NCBI GenBank assembly: GCA_023267475.1
Contig: JAHFND010000008.1
Location: 1-15,952, forward strand
DNA length: 15,952 nt
Source of the DNA: a bacterium
Lineage (GTDB): Bacteria > Patescibacteriota > Minisyncoccia > Phycocordibacterales > UBA5272
Reading direction: 5' to 3'
Part shown: positions 7,215-12,589 of the stretch, in pieces
How positions within the stretch are numbered: the stretch's first letter is position 1
How the letters are laid out: every line of letters begins with the position of its first letter
Position numbers and translations under genes: made by a program
Notes under the pieces: generated by a model
Databases searched by the model: none
Seen by the model: the letters and a program-made list of their open reading frames with translations, nothing else
Told to the model about the DNA's origin: nothing

Positions 7215-8156
7215 ATGCATTCACTTTTCTCCTTAAAACAAGATTTTTTACAGTATATAGAGATAGAAAAAGGAAGAAGTGCTTTAACTGTAAGGAATTA
7301 TGACCATTATTTATCTAGATTCTTAGATTTTGTTAAGGTTGATACTCCTTCTTTAATTACTGAATCTATGATGAGAGAGTATCGAGTCTTCCTTAATCGC
7401 CATAAAGCACGTGAGGCTAAAAAGGGTCAAGCAATCGAGACGCTTGATAAAAAGACACAGAATTATCATCTTATAGCACTACGTGCCTTTTTAAAATATA
7501 TTCGTAAGCGAGGAGTACAGGGTTATGATCCAGAAAGAATAGAGTTGGCTAAGACTTCTTCAAGAGAACTTGATTTAATTTCAGAAAAAGAATTAAGTGA
7601 CTTGATGTCTGCACCAGACACATCAAATGTTATGGGGCTACGTGATAAAGCAATACTTGAATTATTTTTTTCGACAGGGCTTCGTGTTTCAGAACTTTGC
7701 TCGCTAGATAGAGATACTGATTTAAAAACAGGAGAAATTTCTATAAGAGGTAAAGGTGGGAAGATACGAGTAGTTTTTATTTCTGGCGGTGCATATGATG
7801 CAGTTAAAAAATATTTGAATGCTCGAGTAGATATTGATGAAGCTATGTTTATCGATCATTCCCCTCGCGCACATTCACGCATGGTAAAGGAAGAATCAGT
7901 TAGATTAACGCCCAGAAGTGTAGAAAGAATAGTAAATAAGTACGCAACAATTGCAGGAATAGCAAAGAAGTGCACACCACACGTGATACGTCACTCTTTT
8001 GCAACAGATCTTTTATATAATGGTGCCGATCTTCGTACTGTACAGATGATGCTAGGACATTCATCTATCGCGACGACTCAGATTTATACAAATGTTACAA
8101 ATAAATTCCTTCGTGATCAGTTTGAGAAATTCCACAATAAGAAAGAGAAAAAGTAG
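7215..8156 (+). CDS. xerC: Xer-type tyrosine recombinase (XerC/XerD)
   Basis: 313 aa; resolves chromosome dimers at a dif site in most bacteria and shares its fold with phage integrases. The N-terminal SAM-like core-binding domain spans about residues 1-110 (KQDFLQYIEIEKGRSALTV). The catalytic domain holds the whole active site: R157 (TGLRVSEL), K180 (GKGGK), H256-x-x-R259 (HVIRH), H282 (LGHSS) and Y291 (QIYTNV). Length and motifs match XerC/XerD, so a host gene is more likely than an integrase of a mobile element, and no attachment-site duplication was seen next to it. XerC and XerD cannot be separated by reading alone. An upstream ATG at 7197 would add six residues but lies before the -10 element. 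Confidence 0.93.
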   Translation: MHSLFSLKQDFLQYIEIEKGRSALTVRNYDHYLSRFLDFVKVDTPSLITESMMREYRVFLNRHKAREAKKGQAIETLDKKTQNYHLIALRAFLKYIRKRGVQGYDPERIELAKTSSRELDLISEKELSDLMSAPDTSNVMGLRDKAILELFFSTGLRVSELCSLDRDTDLKTGEISIRGKGGKIRVVFISGGAYDAVKKYLNARVDIDEAMFIDHSPRAHSRMVKEESVRLTPRSVERIVNKYATIAGIAKKCTPHVIRHSFATDLLYNGADLRTVQMMLGHSSIATTQIYTNVTNKFLRDQFEKFHNKKEKK

Positions 8157-8209
8157 TTGACTTTTTATGGTAGGAGTGTAAGAGTTGGGTGAGCAGTTCC
8201 GACACAAAC

Positions 8210-8215
8210 AGGAGG
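8210..8215 (+). promoter_or_regulatory. Shine-Dalgarno site of the 62-aa gene
   Basis: AGGAGG, four bases before the ATG at 8220. It is a perfect site in a window where most genes have none. The leader (8157-8219) starts with TTGACT directly after the xer stop codon, a possible -35, but the matching -10 (around 8179-8184) is poor. Confidence 0.7.
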
Positions 8216-8219
8216 ATTT

Positions 8220-8408
8220 ATGCCGTCCACTGAAGAGGTTTTGCATCAAGCCGGATTCAAGGACATCCACGAAAGAAGGAAAGAGGTGTCGAAAGACTCT
8301 CTTGTGGGACGTGACGAAAATAAGTCCTGCAAGGAAGAAGGATGTAGTCTTCCTGAGGGTGAGGTCTGCTTTCATCGGAGGTGCGGACGCCCCGGCTCAG
8401 GAGAATGA
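8220..8408 (+). CDS. small four-cysteine protein, function unknown
   Basis: 62 aa. Not recognised. The N-terminal half is charged and helical (EEVLHQAGFKDIHERRKEV). The C-terminal half has four cysteines in a symmetrical C-x4-C-x7-C-x4-C arrangement (C37, C42, C50, C55), which suggests a small zinc-binding knuckle. Support for a real gene: a perfect AGGAGG before the ATG, and a terminator directly after the stop. Its DNA is much richer in G+C than the neighbours (30 of 60 bases at 8221-8280 by hand count, against 12 of 60 at 8881-8940 in xth). A longer overlapping frame from 8185 lacks a ribosome site and runs into the terminator, so I do not prefer it. Horizontal origin is possible. Confidence 0.55.
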   Translation: MPSTEEVLHQAGFKDIHERRKEVSKDSLVGRDENKSCKEEGCSLPEGEVCFHRRCGRPGSGE

Positions 8409-8419
8409 TGCAGTTTTTT

Positions 8420-8447
8420 GCAGGCGCAGTAGGTGCCTGCTTTATTT
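8420..8447 (+). terminator. rho-independent terminator after the 62-aa gene
   Basis: GCAGGCGC (8420-8427) pairs with GTGCCTGC (8433-8440), including one G-T pair, around the loop AGTAG, and is followed by TTTATTTT. It separates the GC-rich unit from xth, whose -10 begins right behind the T tract. Confidence 0.8.
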
Positions 8448-8456
8448 TGGTATACT
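8448..8456 (+). promoter_or_regulatory. extended -10 promoter of xth
   Basis: TGG-TATACT, ending 6 bases before the ATG at 8463, so the transcript should be leaderless. It follows directly on the terminator above. Confidence 0.65.
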
Positions 8457-8462
8457 GTCATA

Positions 8463-9230
8463 ATGAAATTTATATCTTTTAATGTAAACGGAATACGTGC
8501 ATCTCATAAAAAGGGAGCTCTTTCAGAACTTTTTAAGCTAAACGCAGATATTATTGGAATTCAGGAAACAAAATCTACAATAGATCAGTTAAGTGAAGAT
8601 ATTACTTCTCCAAAAGGATATATTTCATACTTTGATAGTGCAAAAGAAAGAAAAGGATATTCCGGTGTGGCTGTATATACAAAGATCAAGCCAGAAAAAG
8701 TCGAATACGGTCTAGGAAAAGATGAGTACGATACAGAAGGAAGATGCCTCACTCTTTGTTTTAAAGATTTTGCTTTTGTAACAGCATATTTTCCAAATGG
8801 AGGGCGGGATGAAGAACATTTTCAGTTTAAGTTACGTTATTATGATGAGTTTTTAAAACATGTGAAAAAGCTTGAGAAGAAATATAATAAAGTTATTTTT
8901 TGTGGAGATTTAAATGTAGCACATAATGAAATAGATATTGCGCGTCCAAAAGAAAACGCAAATCAGATTGGGTTTTTACCTATAGAACGTGCATGGGTAG
9001 ATAAAGTAGAGAAGTCTGGATTTGTCGACACATTTAGGTTTCTTCATCCAGAGACCGTTAAGTACAGTTGGTGGGATCAAAAGACAAAGTCAAGAGAAAG
9101 GAATGTTGGTTGGAGAATAGATTATTTTTTTGTAAGTGAAAAACTGAAAAGTAAAATAAAGAGCGCTGATATATTAGATGATTTTTTGGGAAGTGATCAT
9201 GCCCCGACAGAATTAAATATAAGTCTGTAA
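8463..9230 (+). CDS. xth: exodeoxyribonuclease III (AP endonuclease, Xth/ExoA type)
   Basis: 255 aa; cleaves DNA 5' of abasic sites and acts as a 3'-5' exonuclease in base excision repair. The motifs of the exonuclease-endonuclease-phosphatase fold are present: N7 (SFNVNG), E36 (IQETK), the tyrosine of VTAYFPNG, GDLNVAH with the catalytic Asp and Asn, WRIDYFF, and GSDHAP with the final catalytic His. The frame extends back to 8433, but those ten residues overlap the terminator and promoter, so the ATG at 8463 is taken as the start. No ribosome site is visible, consistent with leaderless expression. Confidence 0.96.
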   Translation: MKFISFNVNGIRASHKKGALSELFKLNADIIGIQETKSTIDQLSEDITSPKGYISYFDSAKERKGYSGVAVYTKIKPEKVEYGLGKDEYDTEGRCLTLCFKDFAFVTAYFPNGGRDEEHFQFKLRYYDEFLKHVKKLEKKYNKVIFCGDLNVAHNEIDIARPKENANQIGFLPIERAWVDKVEKSGFVDTFRFLHPETVKYSWWDQKTKSRERNVGWRIDYFFVSEKLKSKIKSADILDDFLGSDHAPTELNISL

Positions 9231-9263
9231 TAATAAAACCCCCCTTACTGGGGAGTTTTATTA
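9231..9263. terminator. bidirectional terminator between xth and the exported coiled-coil gene
   Basis: TAATAAAAC (9231-9239) pairs with GTTTTATTA (9255-9263), and CCCC (9241-9244) pairs with GGGG (9250-9253), with one C-A mismatch between and loop TTACT. T-rich flanks on both strands let it serve both convergent genes; it begins immediately after the xth stop. Confidence 0.9.
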
Positions 9264-9272
9264 TTTCGTTAT

Positions 9273-9887
9273 CTATCTTGTTCCTGTTGTAGGAGTAGTT
9301 GTAGATGTTTTTCTTTCAGAATCTCTTTTAGCTTTAGCTTCTTCCTTCTTCTTCTCAGCCTCAGCTTTCATTTCAGTCTTCTTCTTTTCAGCTAATGCTT
9401 TAGCTTCAGTTTTTTTCTTTTCCATTTCAACTTTTTTATCAGCTATAACTTTATCGTTAGCGGCCTTCTTTGCATCTCGACAAGACTTTGTGTCTGTCTC
9501 GAATTGTGCCCACGCATCTTTACGAGCCTTATTTAAAGTTTCTTGTGCACTTTTTACTGCTGATTTATATGTATCCATAGCAGACTTCATAGCTGCTTTC
9601 TTTGCATCAGTATCTGTTAGAGCTACAGCCGCCTTTTCTGCATCCTTACGAGCAGATAATGCATCAGTGCTTACTTTATTGTAAGCTGTGCGTGCAGTTG
9701 ATATTGTTGTATCACGAAGGTCGATTGCTTTTTGTGTGCAAGCAGTAAAAATCTGTGCTGGCGTTGTCGCAGTTGTTGTAACTACAGCAGTGTTACTTAC
9801 TGTTCCAGTATTTGCATCTTGGGCAAGAGCCATATAAGGAACTAGTAGTGCTCCCATAAGAGCAGAAACGATTAACTTTTTATTCAT
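9273..9887 (-). CDS. exported Lys/Ala-rich coiled-coil protein, function unknown
   Basis: 204 aa. A clear signal peptide covers residues 1-22 (NKK, then a hydrophobic run ending MALA, with cleavage before QD). The mature protein opens with a Thr/Val/Ala-rich linker (about 23-45). A long helical region follows (46-145) with two cysteines, C50 and C136, near its ends, which could form a disulfide that closes a helical hairpin. The C-terminal part (about 145-190) is an extreme Lys/Glu/Ala coil with repeats of EKKKTEAKA type, ending in a Thr-rich tail. It is probably a cell-surface or periplasm-like structural protein; no family is recognised. Confidence 0.85.
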   Translation of the reverse strand: MNKKLIVSALMGALLVPYMALAQDANTGTVSNTAVVTTTATTPAQIFTACTQKAIDLRDTTISTARTAYNKVSTDALSARKDAEKAAVALTDTDAKKAAMKSAMDTYKSAVKSAQETLNKARKDAWAQFETDTKSCRDAKKAANDKVIADKKVEMEKKKTEAKALAEKKKTEMKAEAEKKKEEAKAKRDSERKTSTTTPTTGTR

Positions 9888-9918
9888 ATTTCTATAATTA
9901 TTTATCTAATAAATTGTT

Positions 9919-9949
9919 ATTATATTTTAACACAAATAAAAATAGTCAA
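9919..9949 (-). promoter_or_regulatory. promoter of the exported coiled-coil gene
   Basis: Minus strand: TTGACT (9949-9944), a 19-base spacer, TATAAT (9924-9919). Both boxes are good but the spacing is long. The leader would be about 25 bases, without a clear Shine-Dalgarno site. The following bases up to 10020 show nothing I can name. Confidence 0.55.
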
Positions 9950-10020
9950 ATACTTTATTTCACACAACCCTGCATAGTTTTGATCGCTAATAATGTGCCA
10001 TAGATGACATTGGTTATTTA

Positions 10021-10053
10021 TAAAAGAAAAAAGAGCAGTTGTGGCTGCTCTTT
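10021..10053 (-). terminator. terminator of the HTH-alphaCTD cassette
   Basis: Minus strand: AAAGAGCAG (10053-10045) pairs with CTGCTCTTT (10038-10030) as a 9-bp stem with a 6-base loop, followed by a TTTCTTTTA tract. Between it and the gene stop (10054-10128) lie a palindrome AGGTATACCT (10070-10079) and a possible weaker stem (AACCC 10082-10086 with GGGTT 10118-10122, enclosing CGCG pairs). Confidence 0.85.
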
Positions 10054-10128
10054 GAGAGGTGTTTTTTCAGGTATACCTCGGAACCCGTCTCATCTACACG
10101 CGGAAGAGAATCGCGAAGGGGTTTTTCA

Positions 10129-10644
10129 TCATCCTTTGGATGTAGGTTGGGTATCGCCGCTGAACATTAGAGGTTGATTAGAGTGGAGATTGAGACCGCG
10201 TTGTCGAAGTGCATCCTTGATTTCATTCAAGCTTTTGCGCCCAAAGAATGGGATCTTGAGTAGATCCTGTTCGGTCTTTCTGACAAGTTCTCCGATTGTG
10301 TAGATGTTCTCGGACTTGAGGCAGTTTGAGGAGCGTATAGTGAGGTCAAATACATCAATCGAAGTCGTAGCTATATCCATTATCGTCGGATTTTTGCGTT
10401 TGACTTCAGACCACTCTTTAGTTTTAAAGATTGATCGCCTCACCCTTTCTGTAATCTGCCTCACTCGATAAACTGTAATGTCCAAGTGCTTACCTATCTC
10501 ATCATTAGAGAACCCTAATACAAGCAGGCTGAGTACAACTATTTCGCGACCGGTGAGAAACCTAGGTCCTGAACGAGTCCACAACGGCTCAGTGTGATGC
10601 ATCAACGCCTCCATGAACATTTCCCTCTTTTCCGGGCTGATCAT
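10129..10644 (-). CDS. fusion of a LuxR/sigma-4-like helix-turn-helix with an RNA polymerase alpha C-terminal domain
   Basis: 171 aa. Residues 30-72 (LTGREIVVLSLLVLGFSNDE onward) have the LuxR/GerE or sigma region 4 pattern: TxRE, then SNDEIGKHL and a recognition helix VYRVRQITERVRR. Residues 95-153 closely match the alpha C-terminal domain of RNA polymerase. The DNA-binding determinants known from E. coli alpha are kept: RSSNCLK at 104-110 (for R265, N268, C269, K271) and GRKSLNE at 135-141 (for G296, K298, S299, E302). The amino-terminal dimerisation domain of alpha is absent. A Gln/Thr/Ser tail (154-171) closes it. The start ATG has AAGGAG (10656-10651) six bases upstream. I infer a DNA-binding regulator able to occupy UP elements or touch polymerase; its targets are unknown. 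The DNA is richer in G+C than neighbours (31 of 60 at 10141-10200 by hand count). Confidence 0.85.
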   Translation of the reverse strand: MISPEKREMFMEALMHHTEPLWTRSGPRFLTGREIVVLSLLVLGFSNDEIGKHLDITVYRVRQITERVRRSIFKTKEWSEVKRKNPTIMDIATTSIDVFDLTIRSSNCLKSENIYTIGELVRKTEQDLLKIPFFGRKSLNEIKDALRQRGLNLHSNQPLMFSGDTQPTSKG

Positions 10645-10650
10645 TTTAGA

Positions 10651-10656
10651 CTCCTT
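10651..10656 (-). promoter_or_regulatory. Shine-Dalgarno site of the HTH-alphaCTD gene
   Basis: AAGGAG on the minus strand with a 6-base spacer to the ATG at 10644. It fixes the start and contrasts with the leaderless genes around. Confidence 0.75.
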
Positions 10657-10717
10657 GGTTGGTGTGAAAGAACATATCTCTAAAAGTCTCCGAATTACTT
10701 CAGAAACTTTATGAAGA

Positions 10718-10786
10718 GGAGAATCTTGCGATTCTCCAAATGCGGGTTCGCCTGAGGATTATGGTTTGACCTACCCCACGCTCAGG
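10718..10786 (-). promoter_or_regulatory. intergenic hairpins between the Cys-rich and HTH-alphaCTD genes
   Basis: Read on the minus strand, CCTGAG (10786-10781) pairs with CTCAGG (10756-10751). Then GGAGAATC (10737-10730) pairs with GATTCTCC (10725-10718) around GCAA, a GNRA tetraloop. No T tract follows, so attenuation, RNA processing or mRNA stability are likelier than termination. The first arm overlaps the stop codon of the upstream gene. Confidence 0.6.
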
Positions 10787-11261
10787 TAGTTGTTGCTTTG
10801 CGAGTGTATGCAATCGGACATGGAGAGAACACTACTTGATACTCAAGCGGCACTCCCCATTCCGTACACGAACAACAGCCACACACCATCTGGAAATGCT
10901 CTTCACCTTCTTTGTTTGAATGAAGGTCGCCTTGGAAGCGAACCACTTGTGGCGGAACGATACAGTTACCGCACACGAAGTTATTCATTTCCTGCCAACT
11001 AAGAGCATATGTGCGCCACCCTTCAGGCGGTAATACTTGTTTGAATCGGAACTCCCTTTGGTCCCATTCTCCAAGAGGTCTGTAGCGATTGATGAAACAA
11101 CCTACAGATTTCTTCACTACGGGGAATGCATGAATAATCCGCGAAAGTTCCTCATGGTTATGATCAAAGAAAGCAAGTTGCTGGTACTTAGTCTGCGAAC
11201 CATGCACTTCCCTCACTTTTTTCATGTAGTGAAGATCGCGCAGAAAAACAATGTTAGTCAT
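10782..11261 (-). CDS. cysteine-rich protein of unknown function, possible zinc-binding
   Basis: 159 aa, not recognised. It is hydrophilic, without signal peptide or membrane helix. Cysteines at 55, 97, 100, 127, 129, 130, 132 and 148 include a CGNC pair (97-100) and a CGCCSC cluster (127-132), which together look like a metal-binding site. Basic and aromatic residues are common in the first 90 positions. Support for being real: a Shine-Dalgarno site GAGGTG (11272-11267) five bases before the ATG, a strong promoter upstream, G+C-rich style like the HTH-alphaCTD gene that follows in the same orientation, and open length. An opposing frame at 10790-11002 has no such signals. A regulatory partner of the downstream protein is possible but is inference only. 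Confidence 0.6.
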   Translation of the reverse strand: MTNIVFLRDLHYMKKVREVHGSQTKYQQLAFFDHNHEELSRIIHAFPVVKKSVGCFINRYRPLGEWDQREFRFKQVLPPEGWRTYALSWQEMNNFVCGNCIVPPQVVRFQGDLHSNKEGEEHFQMVCGCCSCTEWGVPLEYQVVFSPCPIAYTRKATTT

Positions 11262-11266
11262 GACGC

Positions 11267-11272
11267 CACCTC
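11267..11272 (-). promoter_or_regulatory. Shine-Dalgarno site of the Cys-rich gene
   Basis: GAGGTG on the minus strand, five bases from the ATG at 11261. It supports this start over any internal one. Confidence 0.65.
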
Positions 11273-11293
11273 ACAAAACGTTGAAGGAAGTGT

Positions 11294-11527
11294 GCACCAA
11301 CCCTTTAAGAGCATCGGGTAGGATGGTGCGTTCTACGTTGGTCTCTCGTAGCAGAGTTTGTTTTATCCTTACCTTTGAGTCAGCTCAGGAGGTCATTCGT
11401 CCCGGCTGAGGTATGGATTACGTCAACCACAAAGAGTTCTCCAACTACTCTGTGGTTCAACTTCATCTCATAAGTTATACATTGCCAACCGGATTATGGC
11501 CTTAATGGCAAGGGCTCTACTTATGAG
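11294..11527 (-). promoter_or_regulatory. structured 5' leader (or separate ncRNA) with four hairpins
   Basis: A 234-base stretch with four successive inverted repeats between the promoter at 11611-11639 and the Cys-rich gene. Hairpin A: CTCATAAGT (11467-11475) with ACTTATGAG (11519-11527), 9 pairs, enclosing TTGCCA (11482-11487) with TGGCAA (11506-11511). Hairpin B: AACCACA (11425-11431) with TGTGGTT (11451-11457), enclosing AGTT/AACT around a 4-base loop. Hairpin C: CTCAG (11384-11388) with CTGAG (11406-11410). Hairpin D: GCACCA (11294-11299) plus ACCC, with GGGT and TGGTGC (11324-11329). No family is recognised: it does not show the ends or conserved cores of tmRNA, RNase P RNA or SRP RNA. 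A cis-regulatory leader is the simplest reading; a stand-alone RNA is possible. Confidence 0.55.
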
Positions 11528-11610
11528 TTTTAATACTGAAGTTGCTAAAGACGTAAATTGGGAAGAATTACTGCCTAACAATTTATAATTCAAAGTACTA
11601 AACTGGGCAC

Positions 11611-11639
11611 ATAATAGCACTTTAATTATATTAAGTCAA
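11611..11639 (-). promoter_or_regulatory. strong promoter of the Cys-rich/HTH-alphaCTD cassette
   Basis: Minus strand: TTGACT (11639-11634), a 17-base spacer ending in TGC, then TATTAT (11616-11611): near-consensus -35, optimal spacing and an extended -10. Transcription should begin near 11604, about 340 bases before the first well-supported start codon (11261). Bases 11528-11604 show no further structure I can name. Confidence 0.8.
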
Positions 11640-11644
11640 TAGTA

Positions 11645-11673
11645 TTGATTAATTATTTAATAAATATAATCAA
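11645..11673. promoter_or_regulatory. candidate operator between divergent promoters
   Basis: Inverted repeat TTGATTA (11645-11651) and TAATCAA (11667-11673), with a partly symmetrical AT-rich centre. It lies between the cassette promoter and the TrmB-like promoter and is placed to be a binding site for either regulator. Confidence 0.4.
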
Positions 11674-11728
11674 AATAGATATGTTAAATAAGTCTTTTAT
11701 TCTATACTAGTAATTATCATCAAAATTA

Positions 11729-11757
11729 TTGACTATTTAAACAATTGAGTATATAAT
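11729..11757 (+). promoter_or_regulatory. promoter of the TrmB-like gene
   Basis: TTGACT (11729-11734), a 17-base spacer, TATAAT (11752-11757). The -10 ends 7 bases before the ATG at 11765, so the transcript starts at or within a base or so of the start codon. Confidence 0.85.
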
Positions 11758-11764
11758 CATAATT

Positions 11765-12574
11765 ATGGATGAAATAGTTAAAAAACTGACCCCTCTTGGG
11801 CTCAATGATAAGGAGGCGCGCGTATATGTTGCGTTACTTGAAATTGGGCGTGCATCGGCATATATGATCGCTGGAAAAGCTGGAATAAAGAAGCCTACAA
11901 CCTATGTGATACTGGGCCAGCTTATCGAAAAAGGATTAGTAGTAGAGATCCCACGTGAACGCAAGCAACTTTTTGCAGCTCGCCCCCCCGAAGAGTTCTT
12001 TTCTGAAGCTCGTAGAAGACTCGCTTCTGCGGAGAAGATACTGCCTGATCTAAAAGCACTCTATAAACAACTCGACTTAACCAAAGTTCGCACAATGCAT
12101 TATGATGATGTTGGTGGTATGAGGCAGGCATTGTGGTATCGTGCAGATGAATTATCCGGTAAAGAAATGATTGGATTTTTTGGAAGTGCAAAACAAGCAA
12201 GTAAAGAGCTATTTAATCTTTTTGAGGAGTGGAATGAAGATTGGGTAAGGCGAGGTATAAAGCTTCGTGGGATTACAACATTTGATGAGTCTATGAGGCC
12301 ACTGTTTGATAAATTTGGTGAAATACACTTCAAAGATATTCGATTCTTTCCGCTTGATAAATTTAATGGAAATGTAACGATTTGTGCGACAGACGAATTT
12401 GTTTGCATTAATCTCATTGGTGCTACGCAATCGGTCATTGTTGAGAGCAAAGAATTTGCATCAACACTTAAACAGATATTTGAATTAGTGTGGGAATCAA
12501 ATTTAACAATGACGTTTGAAGAAATATTAAAACAGTATGACACTGCAGCGTCTAATCATTTAGCGGCAGAGTAG
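11765..12574 (+). CDS. TrmB-family transcriptional regulator
   Basis: 269 aa. The N-terminal winged helix-turn-helix (about residues 1-75) has the TrmB signature: LTPLGLNDKEARVYVALLEI, then SAYMIAGKAGIKKPTTYVIL and a wing with KGLVVEIPRERKQLF. A helical linker (about 75-105) leads into a C-terminal domain (about 108-250) with the IGFFGSAK pattern seen in the effector or PLD-like domain of this family. TrmB proteins were defined as sugar-responsive regulators in archaea; homologues occur in Patescibacteria, but the ligand here is unknown. It is convergent with pgk/tpiA (15 bases between stops) and divergent from the HTH-alphaCTD cassette. The codon style is mixed, its first part richer in G+C than the rest. 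It has no ribosome site and is probably leaderless. Confidence 0.9.
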   Translation: MDEIVKKLTPLGLNDKEARVYVALLEIGRASAYMIAGKAGIKKPTTYVILGQLIEKGLVVEIPRERKQLFAARPPEEFFSEARRRLASAEKILPDLKALYKQLDLTKVRTMHYDDVGGMRQALWYRADELSGKEMIGFFGSAKQASKELFNLFEEWNEDWVRRGIKLRGITTFDESMRPLFDKFGEIHFKDIRFFPLDKFNGNVTICATDEFVCINLIGATQSVIVESKEFASTLKQIFELVWESNLTMTFEEILKQYDTAASNHLAAE

Positions 12575-12589
12575 ACAGGAGCCAGTGTA

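Noticed and set aside
7092..7220. N-terminal extension of S15 back to an ATG at 7220
   Set aside because: The 43 extra codons run through the rpsO promoter, and the added sequence does not resemble S15.
7215..8156. Xer gene as integrase of an integrated element
   Set aside because: Length and motifs fit the housekeeping XerC/XerD type, its composition is native, and no att-like direct repeats were found at its ends.
8185..8463. 92-residue frame overlapping the 62-aa gene
   Set aside because: No ribosome site, and it runs through the terminator and the xth promoter.
10741..10760. GGTTCG motif resembling a tRNA T-loop
   Set aside because: No acceptor, D or anticodon stems can be drawn around it.
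11037..11321. Plus-strand frame opposite the Cys-rich gene
   Set aside because: It has no promoter or ribosome site and runs antisense into hairpin D; the minus strand has a promoter and a Shine-Dalgarno site.
9984..11618. Imperfect inverted repeat (GCTA..TATGTGCC-like) flanking the cassette, as terminal repeats of a mobile element
   Set aside because: The right copy is explained by the -10 region of the cassette promoter, the match is imperfect, and no transposase or target duplication was seen.
12100..12543. 147-residue antisense frame inside the TrmB-like gene
   Set aside because: It lies fully antisense to a well-supported coding sequence and shows no motif or start signal.
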